Part shown: positions 8,276 through 17,947 of the stretch, in pieces | Position numbering within the stretch: the stretch's first letter is position 1 | Layout of the letters: each line of letters starts with the position of its first letter | Assembly (NCBI GenBank): GCA_947573485.1 | Contig: CANPGB010000011.1 | Location: forward strand, 1 to 64,000 | DNA from: an uncultured Porphyromonadaceae bacterium | GTDB lineage: Bacteria; Bacteroidota; Bacteroidia; Bacteroidales; Muribaculaceae | Direction of reading: 5' to 3' | Length of the DNA stretch: 64,000 nt | Position numbers and translations under genes: made by a program | Notes under the pieces: generated by a model | Databases searched by the model: none | What the model saw: only the letters and a program-made list of their open reading frames with translations | Told to the model about the DNA's origin: nothing

Positions 8276-9649
8276 TCACTCTACGGCTTTAAGGATTCCC
8301 GCAGGGATGTCGATATTGTTGTTGAAGCCTTTGAAGAGGTTGGCGTCCTCTCCGGCAACGAATACCGGCACAGGGTTGCCGGAGTGCCCCGTGGTGTTGA
8401 AGGCGAGGCCGGCGGCGTTGTTGAAAATCTTGAATACCTCGGCGGCGAAACCGTTGAAGGTGGCGTAGAGGGTCTTCTGGTCGGCGCTGTTGCGCATCTC
8501 GAAGGTGTCGTTGAAGAGCTTTTCGAGCTTGGCTTCCTGCTCGGCGCTCACTTTTATGTGGCTGAAGAGCCCGAGGTTCTCCTCGAGATATTCTTTCATA
8601 TCCTGCCACTTATACACCATGCGGCTTGCCAAGATGCCCTTGCAGTAGTTGTTGAAAGCCTCTTTCGACACTTTCTGATAGTCGATGTTGGCCAGACCTT
8701 TGCCCGTGCCTTGGAGCATCGCCATGCCGCCGGTGTCGTGGTCGGCGGTGACAATGATGAGGGTTTCTTCGGGGTGGGCCTTGTAGAAGTCGAAAGCTAT
8801 CTTGAGGGCGCTGTCGAAGTTCAGAACTTCCTTCACCGCGGCGCCGCCGTCGTTGGCATGCAGGGCGTGGTCGATATTGCCGCCCTCGATCATCATGAAG
8901 AAGCGCTCGGGCGATGTGCGCTCAAGCTGGCGCAGACATGCCTCGGTAATCTCGGGGAGGGTAATGGCTCCCGCCACAGAGTCGATAGTGTAGCTTATGT
9001 TACAGTTGTGCAGGTTCTTGTCGCCGCCGAGCAGAAGCACTTTCTCGGCCTTGATGTCGGCTATACCCTCGGGGCCGCGCACTATCTGCACATTGTTCTC
9101 GGCGAAATATTCCTCTACGTTGCGGCCGCCTTCGGGAGCGGTGCCGCACAGGTCGGCGCCGGCAATGAACTGATAGTCGGCCTCGGCCATCTGGCGGTCG
9201 ATGTCATAGTACATTTTGCGGGCAGGCACGTGGGCATAGAAAGCAGCCGGGGTGGCGTCGTCGGGTGCCACAGAAGTTGCCACACCTATGCCGTAACCTT
9301 TTTCTTTAAGGGTGCGGGCCACTGAGTACACCCATGTCGAGTCGGGAGACATGCCAAGCATGCCGTTGGTGGTCTTGTGGCCGGTGGAGAGAGCGGTGCC
9401 TGCGGCGGCGCTGTCGGTCACCGGCGACGAGGCCGAGTAGGTCTGACACCAGCCTACAACGGGCATCTGCATCATGGTAAGGGGCGTGTCGTTGCCCAAT
9501 ACACTGCGGTTGTAGGTCTGCGCCGCCGTCACCGGGCCCATACCCATGCCGTCGCCTATATATAGAAAGATGTATTTCGGGGCATCGGCATAAGCCGCCG
9601 TGGCCGCCATTGCTAATACTGCTGTTGCAAATAGTTTGTGTAGGTTCAT
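8276..9649 (-). CDS. Alkaline phosphatase (PF00245), exported
   Basis: Phosphomonoesterase acting in the periplasm. The 457-residue product has a signal peptide (MNLHKLFATAVLAMAATAAYA), a metal-site Asp in YIGDGMG (D33), the nucleophilic Ser80 in VTDSAAAGTALSTGHKT, and further zinc/magnesium ligands in EGGNIDHALHANDGG and VTADHDTGG. It is last in the run helicase-DUF3256-xseA-xseB-GH3-phosphatase; its ATG overlaps the GH3 stop by 4 bp (ATGA), showing translational coupling. No Pho-box-like site was seen. Confidence 0.92.
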   Translation of the reverse strand: MNLHKLFATAVLAMAATAAYADAPKYIFLYIGDGMGMGPVTAAQTYNRSVLGNDTPLTMMQMPVVGWCQTYSASSPVTDSAAAGTALSTGHKTTNGMLGMSPDSTWVYSVARTLKEKGYGIGVATSVAPDDATPAAFYAHVPARKMYYDIDRQMAEADYQFIAGADLCGTAPEGGRNVEEYFAENNVQIVRGPEGIADIKAEKVLLLGGDKNLHNCNISYTIDSVAGAITLPEITEACLRQLERTSPERFFMMIEGGNIDHALHANDGGAAVKEVLNFDSALKIAFDFYKAHPEETLIIVTADHDTGGMAMLQGTGKGLANIDYQKVSKEAFNNYCKGILASRMVYKWQDMKEYLEENLGLFSHIKVSAEQEAKLEKLFNDTFEMRNSADQKTLYATFNGFAAEVFKIFNNAAGLAFNTTGHSGNPVPVFVAGEDANLFKGFNNNIDIPAGILKAVE

Positions 9650-11184
9650 GCTTGTGTATCGTTGAGTTTTAATATCTTGTCTATTATCTTGCGGTCGTTT
9701 GCCAGACGCGGAATCTTACGCTGGCCACCGAGCTTGCCCGTGGTAGCTAACCAGCGGTCGAAGACTCCGTGCCGCGCCTCGGTAAGCTCGAGGCGTGCAA
9801 GGAAAATATCGCCCGACCGCTTGGCCTGGTAGTCGGAGTTAACCTTGCGGAGCTCTTCGTCGAGGATGTCGGCAAAAGCCTCGTTGCCGCAGGCCGGAGG
9901 CGTCTCCCACTCAATGAGCCATTGGTGGTGACCCTTGGTGCCGCACGAGGCGTAGACGGGCGCAGCTGTATAGTTGCGTGCCGCCGCCCCGCAGGCCGAG
10001 CAGGCGCGGGCCAGAGCCGTGTCGGCGTTCCACACCATGAGTTCCTCGCCGAAAGCGTTGATAAAACTGTTGGTGCGCCCGGCAATGGAGATGCGCAGGG
10101 GCGATGTGCTCTCTATCCGCACCGTGTCGCCTATTATGTAGCGCCACAGTCCGTTGCACGAGCTTATCGCCAGGGCGTAGGTGCGTCCTGCCTTCACCTG
10201 CCATGCGGCCACGGCGTGCCCCTCGGGCTTGGAAAGGTGCTCCAAGGGGATAAATTCGTAGAATATGCCCGCGTCGGTCAGCAGACGCATGGTGCCGTCG
10301 CTCGTGGCGCCGTCCTGCGTGGCAAAGAAACCCTCGCTGGCATTGTAATTTTCGTGGTAGCGCATCTTCGAGGCGTCGGTTATGGCGCGGTATTGGTCGC
10401 GGTAGGGGCCGAAAGCTATGCCGCCGTGGAAAAACACCTCAAGATTGGGCCACACCTCGTGAATCGACGACGCTCCGCGCTCGGCCATTATGCGGCGCAG
10501 AACAGTCATGAACCACGACGGCACTCCCGATATGTTGGTAATGTCGCAGGGTGCGGCAGCCGACGCCAAGGCCGGCAGCTTGCTGTTCCAGTCGGCCATG
10601 AGCGCAATCTCTTTCGAGGGTACGCGGAAGAAATTTGCAAGCGGGTTGATATGGTCGATAAGCGTTGCCGAAAGGTCGCCTACGCGTACTCCACGGGGCA
10701 CATCGGTGAGCTCGTTGGCGAAACTGCCCCCGAGAATCAGACTTTTGCCCCCGAAGAGCCTGCTGTCGGCAAAGTTGTGGAGATAGAAGGCCACGGCGGT
10801 GGCCGCTCCGGCATAGTGGTTGCGGCGCAGCGCCTCGGCCGTTACGGGTATGTATTTGCTCTTGCCTCCAGAGGTTCCTGACGATTGCGCGAAACGGCGG
10901 CAGACGCCCGGCCACAGCACATCGGGCTCGCCTGCAACCATACGCATAACATCGGCACGCAGCGCTTCATATTCTGTCAGAGGCACAGCTTCGGCAAAGG
11001 CGCGGTAGTCCATGTCTGGGCGAAGCCCGTGGCGACGACCGTACTCCGTGGCCGCACCGCGCGACAGCAGGTACCCGAGTGTGCGCATCTGTGCCTCCTC
11101 GGTGGCTGCGGGCGTGTCGATAGCCGCCACCTTGCGGTAAAGGCGGCTGAACAGCGGACGGGCAAGCGGTGTGAGATTCATCAT
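9646..11184 (-). CDS. GH3 auxin-responsive-promoter family protein (acyl-adenylating enzyme)
   Basis: 512-residue member of the ANL-superfamily GH3 group (PF03321), which in plants adenylates carboxylic acids and conjugates them to amino acids. Family blocks seen: FAQSSGTSGGKSKYIPVT (ATP phosphate loop), FHGGIAFGPYRDQY, YNASEGFFATQD (adenine/acyl site) and the C-terminal SDYQAKRSGDIFLARLEL domain. Bacterial members are widespread in Bacteroidetes with no established substrate. Starts are overlapped by xseB (ATGA at 11181-11184) and the stop by the phosphatase start. Function beyond adenylation is unassigned. Confidence 0.85.
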   Translation of the reverse strand: MMNLTPLARPLFSRLYRKVAAIDTPAATEEAQMRTLGYLLSRGAATEYGRRHGLRPDMDYRAFAEAVPLTEYEALRADVMRMVAGEPDVLWPGVCRRFAQSSGTSGGKSKYIPVTAEALRRNHYAGAATAVAFYLHNFADSRLFGGKSLILGGSFANELTDVPRGVRVGDLSATLIDHINPLANFFRVPSKEIALMADWNSKLPALASAAAPCDITNISGVPSWFMTVLRRIMAERGASSIHEVWPNLEVFFHGGIAFGPYRDQYRAITDASKMRYHENYNASEGFFATQDGATSDGTMRLLTDAGIFYEFIPLEHLSKPEGHAVAAWQVKAGRTYALAISSCNGLWRYIIGDTVRIESTSPLRISIAGRTNSFINAFGEELMVWNADTALARACSACGAAARNYTAAPVYASCGTKGHHQWLIEWETPPACGNEAFADILDEELRKVNSDYQAKRSGDIFLARLELTEARHGVFDRWLATTGKLGGQRKIPRLANDRKIIDKILKLNDTQA

Positions 11185-11393
11185 CCTATGGCGCTGTCAA
11201 GTTCGTCGAGAACCTTGGCGAGTTCTTCTTCGGTGCGCGTCAGGCGTCGGCGGCACTCAAGCAAGAGCTGTGAGGCGCGCCGCGTGCGTTCGGCAAGGGT
11301 GTCTACGTCGCAGTTGTCGGCGCGGAGCGACGCTAATATTTTCTCGAGCTCGGCGAGAGCTTCGTTATATGTCATTGAGTCATTCTTTTCCAT
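11181..11393 (-). CDS. xseB: Exodeoxyribonuclease VII small subunit
   Basis: 70-residue coiled-coil protein; the signature TYNEALAELEKILASLRADN and a second helix ending LAKVLDELD are diagnostic of XseB. It forms the regulatory subunits of the XseA/XseB ssDNA exonuclease. It overlaps xseA by 14 bp upstream and the GH3 gene by 4 bp downstream. Confidence 0.93.
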   Translation of the reverse strand: MEKNDSMTYNEALAELEKILASLRADNCDVDTLAERTRRASQLLLECRRRLTRTEEELAKVLDELDSAIG

Positions 11394-12624
11394 AGTTCGC
11401 TGTGGATGTTATAGTTGCACCTCGGCTCAGCGTGGTGGTGAGCACGGTGCCGGGGAGCACGGTGTCGCCGTCGGTGAGAGCCTTGCCTCCGGCGCGGGTA
11501 ATGGAGTAGCCACGCCGCAGTGTGGCCTCGGGCGAGAGGGCGTCGAGTACCTCGGCAAGGGCTACAAGGCGCTCGCGCCTGCGACTGAGGGCTGCCGTGA
11601 TGCTGTCGGCAATGGCACGCGCGGTCTCAGGCCCCGTCAGACGCTTGTGGCGCTCTAAAGTGTTCTGAACAAGGGCGGGCAGAAGCCCCGAGAAGTAGGC
11701 CAACTGTCTGTGCTCGGCGGCTATACGCTCGCGGGCGGTGGTGAGTATGGCGGCCCCGGTGTTGCGTAGCGCTGCCATGGCGTCGCCAAGGCGTCCTATG
11801 AGGACTTCGGCGGCGGCGGTAGGGGTTTTCACACGCGTGTTGGCCACGTAGTCGAGTACCGTCACATCGCGCTCATGCCCTATGCCAACAATAACCGGCA
11901 GGGGGAATTGCGCTACATTGGCGGCGAGGTCGTAGTCATCGAAAGACGCCAAGTCGCTCACGGCGCCGCCACCGCGGATTATCACCACGCAGTCAAAGTC
12001 ATCGACTCGCTCCATAATGCGCTCCAGGGCGGCTATTATGCTCGGCGCTGTGCGCTCGCCCTGGAGGGCTGCCTCGAAGAGCACGGTGTCGAAGCGCAGG
12101 CGCCCCGGGTTGCCGTAGAGGTGCTTCACAAAGTCGCCGTAGCCCGCGGCTCCGCGCGCCGAGATTATGGCCACGCGGCAAGGCGCCGACGCCCACCGAA
12201 GGCTGCGGTTGAGGTCGTACACGCCCTCTTCTTTCAGCCGCGCAATTATCGCATTGCGGCGGCGGGCAAGGTCGCCCACGGTGTAGTCGGGATCTATGTC
12301 GTTGATAACAAGCGAGAACCCGTATACGTTGTGGAACGACACCGATACGCGCACCATTATCTTCATGTCGGATGCGAGGCGGCTGCCTGTGGCGGCGCTG
12401 AATTTTGCCGCGAGGCGTTGGTAAACCGACGCCCACATCACCGCACGCGACTTCGCTACCGTGGCGCCGCCGTCGTCTTTCTGAAGCAGCTCCATGTAGC
12501 AGTGGCCGCCGCTGCAGCGCAGGTCGCTGGTCTCGGCAGTAATCCACACGTCGTCGAGCCCCGGCGTCGCTGCCAGAGCCCGCGTTATGCGGCGCGTGAG
12601 TTCTACAAGGGTAATGGCTTGCAC
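11380..12624 (-). CDS. xseA: Exodeoxyribonuclease VII large subunit
   Basis: Catalytic subunit of the bidirectional ssDNA exonuclease. The 414-residue protein has an N-terminal OB-fold (VWITAETSDLRCSGGHCYMEL), the catalytic domain beginning RVAIISARGAAGYGDF, the metal-site block VVIIRGGGAVSDLASFDD and GIGHERDVTVLDYVA, and a C-terminal coiled coil. It ends RGYSITRAGGKAL, as in other XseA. The C-terminal coiled coil is short compared with E. coli XseA (456 residues), common in Bacteroidetes. It is coupled to xseB. Confidence 0.94.
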   Translation of the reverse strand: MQAITLVELTRRITRALAATPGLDDVWITAETSDLRCSGGHCYMELLQKDDGGATVAKSRAVMWASVYQRLAAKFSAATGSRLASDMKIMVRVSVSFHNVYGFSLVINDIDPDYTVGDLARRRNAIIARLKEEGVYDLNRSLRWASAPCRVAIISARGAAGYGDFVKHLYGNPGRLRFDTVLFEAALQGERTAPSIIAALERIMERVDDFDCVVIIRGGGAVSDLASFDDYDLAANVAQFPLPVIVGIGHERDVTVLDYVANTRVKTPTAAAEVLIGRLGDAMAALRNTGAAILTTARERIAAEHRQLAYFSGLLPALVQNTLERHKRLTGPETARAIADSITAALSRRRERLVALAEVLDALSPEATLRRGYSITRAGGKALTDGDTVLPGTVLTTTLSRGATITSTANYGKE

Positions 12625-12672
12625 TTTAAATTGTGTGAGGATATGGGTTGATTATCAGTGATTGACGGACTG

Positions 12673-13287
12673 CTACGGCTTGAATGTGCCGCTGCGCGCA
12701 TCGTAGCGCAGGCGCAGCGTCTGCTTCATTTCAGGCAGCCACGCCGGGCGGTCTTGCTCGGCATAGTAGGCAGCCGTGGTGTTGCGGAACACAAACTCGC
12801 CGGTAGCGGGGTCATAGCTCGCCTTCATGAATACGATGTCGGGCTTCGCCTCGCCCTTGCCTGCCGTGCTGAAAGCCTCGGCGCCGGGCATCGCGGGGGA
12901 GGGCAGCGGCTGCCAATCGGATGAGTAGAGCTTTATAGAGCTGTCGGCAACGGGGGTCAGCACCGTCTCTATAAGAGCTACGATAGTGTCGCCTTTGACG
13001 GGCACGAGGGCGAGCTCTACTGTGGCATCGCGCGACACCGCAAGCTCTATGCGGCTGTCGGAGCACTCCGTTATCCGCGCCTCGCCACCAAGATTGTTGG
13101 GCGAGAGGTTGGCCATGGAGTGATTGTAATAGTCGAGCATATCGAGGCGAGTGTTCTGCCGCAACAGAGGCAGAACGCTCATCGGAGCCTCGGTAAACAC
13201 CTGCGCCGCGGTGCGCGCCACCGCAGGGAGTGCGGCGAGCAGCGCGAGCGCGGCGGCGATGTGGCGTAGAGTGTGCGTCATTGTCAC
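12673..13287 (-). CDS. DUF3256 family exported protein
   Basis: 204-residue protein with a signal peptide (ALALLAALPAVARTAAQ) and the DUF3256 pattern: a short helix FTEAPMSVLPLLRQNTRLDMLDYY, then beta-rich segments (ITECSDSRIELAVSR, ALVPVKGDTIVALIETV) and a C-terminal TLRLRYDARSGTFKP. The family is confined to Bacteroidales, is periplasmic and has no known function. It lies 10 bp after the helicase gene and 48 bp before xseA, inside the same run. The second ATG at 13281 is an equally possible start. Confidence 0.65.
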   Translation of the reverse strand: MTMTHTLRHIAAALALLAALPAVARTAAQVFTEAPMSVLPLLRQNTRLDMLDYYNHSMANLSPNNLGGEARITECSDSRIELAVSRDATVELALVPVKGDTIVALIETVLTPVADSSIKLYSSDWQPLPSPAMPGAEAFSTAGKGEAKPDIVFMKASYDPATGEFVFRNTTAAYYAEQDRPAWLPEMKQTLRLRYDARSGTFKP

Positions 13288-13297
13288 TTTTTAATTG

Positions 13298-15028
13298 TCA
13301 CTTTTTCTTGCTTTTTGTAGTGCGCGGGGCTTTTTCGGTCTTCGTTCCCTTGGCTTTGCGGGTCGAGCTGGCGGCGTAGTCGCGCTCGGTGTCGGCAATC
13401 TCGCTGAAGATGCGTTTGCCGAAGAACTCGAGGCCTTTGAGGGCCGAAACAACACGGTGGGCATCGCCTTTCTTGACGTCGAAGAGCGAGTAGCCGGGCA
13501 TGAGGTCGATACGGCCAACATCCACGCGCTGACCGTGAACGTTCTTGTTGAGCATGTCTATGAGGTTGCCCGCATAGAAACCGTCGTCCTTGCCCGCGTT
13601 GATGTAGATTCGGGCCATGCCCTTCTCTGCGGTGCGGCGGTCTTTGTCGCGCTCGCTGCGCGGTGCGCGGTCCTTATCCTTACGCTCGCGTGCGGGTTTC
13701 TCGTCGATGATGTCGATCTGCGGAGCGTCTTTGTAGTAGTTGAGCAGACGGTTGAACTCCAGCGAGAGAAGGCGTTTGAGCAGGTCTTCGGTGGTGAGCC
13801 ACGAAAGCTTGCGGAGCACACCGGGCAGGTAGTGGCCTATTTCCTCCTCGTTTACCTCCACGCGCTCCAGACGGTCGGCGAGGCTGTAGAGCTGCTTCTC
13901 TATAATATGCTGGGGAGTAGGAACTTCCTTGCGCTCGAATTTCTTGCCTATGATGCGTTCTATCTCGCGAAGCTTGCCTTTCTCACGCGAGTGGATTATG
14001 GCTACCGAGACGCCCGTCTTGCCGGCACGGCCTGTTCGGCCCGAGCGGTGGGTGTAAACTGCCGTGTCGTCGGGCAGACCGTAGTTGATAACGTGTGTGA
14101 GGTCGTCAACGTCGAGGCCGCGGGCGGCGACGTCAGTGGCTACGAGAAGGGTGGTCACGCGGTCGCGGAACTTCTTCATCGTCATGTCGCGCTGCTGCTG
14201 AGAGAGGTCGCCGTGGAGGGCGTCGGCGTTATAACCGTCGGCAATCAGCTTGTCGGCAATCTCCTGGGTGTCGCGGCGCGTGCGGCAGAAGATTATGGCG
14301 TAGATGTTGGGCGTGTCGTCGGCAATACGCTTGAGCGCAAGGTATTTGTCGCGCGCGTTCACCATATAGTACACATGGCGTACGTTCTTGGCGCCCTCGT
14401 TGCGCGTGCCCACCACAATCTCTTCGGGCTCGTGCATGAAGCGCTTCGAGATTTTGGCTACCTCGGCAGGCATAGTGGCCGAGAACATCAGCATCTTGCG
14501 GTCGTCGGGCACGTGCGAGAGTATGTCGTTGATAGAGTCTACGAAGCCCATGTTGAGCATCTCGTCGGCCTCGTCGAGCACCACGGTGTGTACGCCATCG
14601 AGCTTCACAACACCGCGGTTGATAAGGTCGATGAGTCGGCCCGGAGTGGCTACGATAATCTGCACACCCTGCTTGAGGGCGCGTATCTGGCTCTCGATGC
14701 TGCTGCCGCCGTACACGGGGAGCACAACGAGCCCGTCGGTATATTTCGAGAAGTCGGCGAGGTCGCCGGCAATCTGCAGACAGAGTTCACGGGTAGGGGC
14801 GAGCACCAGTGCCTGGGTGGTGCGGCGCGAGGTGTCAACGCGCTGTATCAACGGGAGCCCGAAAGCTGCCGTCTTACCTGTTCCCGTCTGGGCGAGGGCC
14901 ACGAGGTCGTGGTCGCCGCCAAGCAATACCGGTATCACTTTTTCCTGTACCGGCATGGGCGTCTCGAAGCCCATTTCGGCGATTCCGCGGAGCAAGTCAT
15001 CGCGTACGCCCAATTCTTCAAATGTCAT
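13298..15028 (-). CDS. DEAD-box ATP-dependent RNA helicase (DeaD/CsdA type)
   Basis: 576-residue RNA helicase. Motifs in order: Q motif (FEELGVRDDLL..GFETPMPVQEKVIP), Walker A AQTGTGKTAAF, PTRELCLQ, DEAD box VLDEADEMLN, SAT, then HGDLSQQQRD, DVAARGLDVDDLTHVINY and HRSGRTGRAG. After a charged linker rich in R/K/D (about residues 440-470) comes a DbpA-type RNA-binding fold (ARIYINAGKDDGFYAGNLID), and a basic tail ending KSKKK. Such proteins act in ribosome assembly and cold growth. A minus-strand CAAATATA (-7 box) at 15056-15063 is the likely promoter of the six-gene run. Confidence 0.94.
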   Translation of the reverse strand: MTFEELGVRDDLLRGIAEMGFETPMPVQEKVIPVLLGGDHDLVALAQTGTGKTAAFGLPLIQRVDTSRRTTQALVLAPTRELCLQIAGDLADFSKYTDGLVVLPVYGGSSIESQIRALKQGVQIIVATPGRLIDLINRGVVKLDGVHTVVLDEADEMLNMGFVDSINDILSHVPDDRKMLMFSATMPAEVAKISKRFMHEPEEIVVGTRNEGAKNVRHVYYMVNARDKYLALKRIADDTPNIYAIIFCRTRRDTQEIADKLIADGYNADALHGDLSQQQRDMTMKKFRDRVTTLLVATDVAARGLDVDDLTHVINYGLPDDTAVYTHRSGRTGRAGKTGVSVAIIHSREKGKLREIERIIGKKFERKEVPTPQHIIEKQLYSLADRLERVEVNEEEIGHYLPGVLRKLSWLTTEDLLKRLLSLEFNRLLNYYKDAPQIDIIDEKPARERKDKDRAPRSERDKDRRTAEKGMARIYINAGKDDGFYAGNLIDMLNKNVHGQRVDVGRIDLMPGYSLFDVKKGDAHRVVSALKGLEFFGKRIFSEIADTERDYAASSTRKAKGTKTEKAPRTTKSKKK

Positions 15029-15104
15029 ATATTGTCTTTCTTTTTAATGATTCTACAAATATACAACAATTCACGATATAAATCGGCCGAAGATAAATAA
15101 AATT

Positions 15105-16922
15105 TTAAACTATTTCAACATTAAGCCCTTCTTTTACCGTCTTGGCCTTCGCAGGGCCCACAACGGCGGCGATGTCGGCCTCCGATGCCTCGCGCAGGCG
15201 CTTTACGCTCTTGAAGTGGGTGAGCAGCGCCTCGGCGGTCTTCGGGCCTATGCCTTTTATGCCGTCGAGCTCACTCACCAGGGCGCTCTTGCTGCGGCGG
15301 TCGCGGTGGTGGGTGATGCCGAAGCGGTGGGCTTCGTCGCGCAGGTGCTGCACCACGCGCAGGGTCTCTGAGTTCTTGTCGATATACAGCGGCACGCTGT
15401 CGCCGGGGAAGAATATCTCTTCGAGACGCTTGGCAATGCCCACAACGGCTATCTTGCCGCGCAGACCCATATTGTCGAGAGCCTCCACGGCAGCCGAAAG
15501 CTGGCCTTTGCCGCCATCGACAACTATGAGCTGCGGCAGCCCCTGCCCCTCCTGCATAAGGCGGGTGTAACGCCGGGTGAGCACCTCTTTCATAGAGGCG
15601 AAGTCGTCGGGACCCTCAACGGTCTTGATGTTGAAATGGCGGTAGTCGCGCTTGGCGGGCTTGCCGTCGCGGAACACCACGCACGAGGCCACCGGGTTGG
15701 TACCCTGGATGTTGGAGTTGTCGAAGCACTCTATGTGGTGGGGCAGCTCGCTCAGGTGGAAGTCGCTCTTTATGCGCTCGAGCAGCTTCGACGTGCGCTC
15801 CTCGGGATTATGCCGCTCGAGGTGCTTGAGGTCGTCCACGCGGTTCTGGCGCGCGTTTTTCTCCGATACCTCCAGGAGCTTGGCCTTGTCGCCGCGACGG
15901 GGTATGGTAAACGACGCGCCGCTTATCTCAACCTCGGGAGCCTCGGCCACGATTACCTCGTCGAAAGTCACGCCGAGGCTCTGCCGTATCTCATCCATGG
16001 CATAGCCCAAAATCTGGGCGCGGCTCTCTTCGAGCGAACGTTTGTAGCGCAGGGTCACACTACGCACAACGGCGCCGCGGCGCACATGCATGTAATTGAC
16101 ATACACTTCGTTGGAACCGTCGTCGTCGAAGCCGAAAACGTCCACATCGCCTATTGTCTGGCTCACGATTACGCTTTTAGAGCGGTAGTTCTCAAGCAGG
16201 CGGTAAGCGTTTTTAAGTTCCTGGGCCTCCTCGAAGCGCAGCTCCGATGCGAGTTGCTCCATTTCGCTGCGCAGGTAGTTCATGAGCTCCTGCGTCTCGC
16301 CGCGGAGAATCTGCCTTATGCGCTCTATATATCCGCGGTAAGTGGTCTCGTCGATTTCGCCCGTGCAGCATCCGCGGCAGCGCTTTATGTGGTACTGCAG
16401 GCAAAGCCGACCCTTGCCCTTGGCCACGTACTCGGGGGTAATGGGCAGGCGGCAGGTGCGCACGGGGTAAAGCTCCGATATGAGGTCGAGCACCGTGCGC
16501 GCGACGGCGGTGTTGGTGTAGGGGCCGTAGTAGCGCGAACCGTCGCGTATATGCTGGCGTGTGAGGAACACGCGCGGATACATCTCGTTGGTAACCACTA
16601 TCCAGGGGTACGACTTATCGTCTTTAAGCAGCACATTGTAGCGCGGCTTGTACTCCTTGATCATCGAGTTCTCAAGGTTAAGCGCATCCTGCTCGGTGGG
16701 CACCACTATATATTTCATGTCGGCAATGTTGCGCACGAGAATATTTGTGCGCAGCACATCGTGGGTGCGGTTGAAGTACGACGACACGCGCCGCTTAAGG
16801 TTCTTGGCCTTACCCACATAAATCACCGTCCCCGAGGCGTCGTAGTAAATGTAAACGCCCGGGGTGTCGGGGAGTATGGAGATTTTCTCCTTCAGTTCTG
16901 CCGATTTTTCGTGTCTGGCCAT
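15105..16922 (-). CDS. uvrC: UvrABC system protein C
   Basis: Dual-incision nuclease of nucleotide excision repair. The 605-residue protein has the GIY-YIG nuclease domain at the N-terminus (PGVYIYYDASGTVIYVGKAKNLKRRVSSYF), a Cys-rich segment around CLQYHIKRCRGCC (consistent with the Fe-S/zinc site known in UvrC), the UVR motif near MEQLASELRFEEAQELKNAY, the RNase H-like C-nuclease (HIECFDNSNIQGTNPVASCVVF, LIVVDGGKGQLSAAV) and a helix-hairpin-helix end (LDGIKGIGPKTAEALL). Its ATG shares one base with the ruvB stop (TAATG). Confidence 0.96.
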   Translation of the reverse strand: MARHEKSAELKEKISILPDTPGVYIYYDASGTVIYVGKAKNLKRRVSSYFNRTHDVLRTNILVRNIADMKYIVVPTEQDALNLENSMIKEYKPRYNVLLKDDKSYPWIVVTNEMYPRVFLTRQHIRDGSRYYGPYTNTAVARTVLDLISELYPVRTCRLPITPEYVAKGKGRLCLQYHIKRCRGCCTGEIDETTYRGYIERIRQILRGETQELMNYLRSEMEQLASELRFEEAQELKNAYRLLENYRSKSVIVSQTIGDVDVFGFDDDGSNEVYVNYMHVRRGAVVRSVTLRYKRSLEESRAQILGYAMDEIRQSLGVTFDEVIVAEAPEVEISGASFTIPRRGDKAKLLEVSEKNARQNRVDDLKHLERHNPEERTSKLLERIKSDFHLSELPHHIECFDNSNIQGTNPVASCVVFRDGKPAKRDYRHFNIKTVEGPDDFASMKEVLTRRYTRLMQEGQGLPQLIVVDGGKGQLSAAVEALDNMGLRGKIAVVGIAKRLEEIFFPGDSVPLYIDKNSETLRVVQHLRDEAHRFGITHHRDRRSKSALVSELDGIKGIGPKTAEALLTHFKSVKRLREASEADIAAVVGPAKAKTVKEGLNVEIV

Positions 16923-17947
16923 TATCCGAAGAGTCCGAAGTCGTCGATTCGTGATTCGCCCAAATGCTCATAGGCGAGGGTAGTAACCTCGCGCCCGCGC
17001 GGCGTACGTTTTATAAAACCCTCTTTTATCAGATATGGTTCGTATACTTCCTCTACCGTGCCGGCGTCTTCGCCTATGGCGGTGGCTATGGTGGAGAGGC
17101 CCACGGGGCCACCCTTGAATTTGCGTATTATCGTGCCGAGAATCTTGTTGTCGATTTCATCGAGCCCGTAGCGGTCGATGTTCAGAGCCTCGAGGGCGTA
17201 GCGCGCTATCTCGATGTCGATTTCGCCCGTGCCTTTCACCTGGGCGAAGTCGCGCACGCGCCTCAGCAGGGCGTTGGCTATTCGCGGGGTGCCGCGGCTG
17301 CGCAGGGCAATCTCCTGGGCGGCCTCGCTTGTGCAGGGCACGCGCAGCAGCGCCGCCGAGCGAAGCAATATACGCTCGAGCACCGCGTGGTCGTAGTACT
17401 CCAGGTGGCATTTTATGCCGAAACGGGCACGCAGAGGCGACGTGAGCAGGCCGCTGCGGGTGGTGGCGCCCACAAGCGTGAAAGGGTTGAGGGTGAGCTG
17501 CACGCTGCGCGCGCCGGGGCCCTTGTCTATCATGATGTCGATGCGGTAATCCTCCATTGCCGAATAGAGGTACTCTTCAACGATAGGGCTCAGGCGGTGT
17601 ATCTCGTCGATGAAGAGCACATCGTTCTCTTCAAGCGAGGTGAGTATGCCCGCGAGGTCGCCGGGCTTGTCGAGCACCGGGCCCGATGTTATCTTCATGC
17701 CCACGCCGAGCTCGTTGGCAACGATACCCGCAAGGGTTGTCTTGCCAAGACCGGGAGGACCGAAGAGCAGGATGTGGTCGAGGGCCTCCGACCGCATTTT
17801 GGCGGCGGCGGTGAACACCTTCAGGTTGTCGATAATCTTCTCCTGCCCGTTGAACGAACTGAATGAGCCCGGGCGGAGTGCCTTCTCGAAGTCGGCCTCC
17901 GATGTCACTGCCTGGCTGCGTATGTCGAAATCTTCTTTCTCTGTCAC
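16922..17947 (-). CDS. ruvB: Holliday junction branch migration helicase RuvB
   Basis: AAA+ hexameric motor of RuvABC. The 341-residue protein shows Walker [16 protein letters not shown], Walker [12 protein letters not shown], the beta-hairpin/arginine-finger blocks ([18 protein letters not shown]) and the C-terminal winged helix ([37 protein letters not shown]). It overlaps GT9 by 4 bp upstream and touches uvrC downstream, so two DNA repair genes are embedded behind a glycosyltransferase gene. Confidence 0.97.
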   Translation of the reverse strand: MTEKEDFDIRSQAVTSEADFEKALRPGSFSSFNGQEKIIDNLKVFTAAAKMRSEALDHILLFGPPGLGKTTLAGIVANELGVGMKITSGPVLDKPGDLAGILTSLEENDVLFIDEIHRLSPIVEEYLYSAMEDYRIDIMIDKGPGARSVQLTLNPFTLVGATTRSGLLTSPLRARFGIKCHLEYYDHAVLERILLRSAALLRVPCTSEAAQEIALRSRGTPRIANALLRRVRDFAQVKGTGEIDIEIARYALEALNIDRYGLDEIDNKILGTIIRKFKGGPVGLSTIATAIGEDAGTVEEVYEPYLIKEGFIKRTPRGREVTTLAYEHLGESRIDDFGLFG

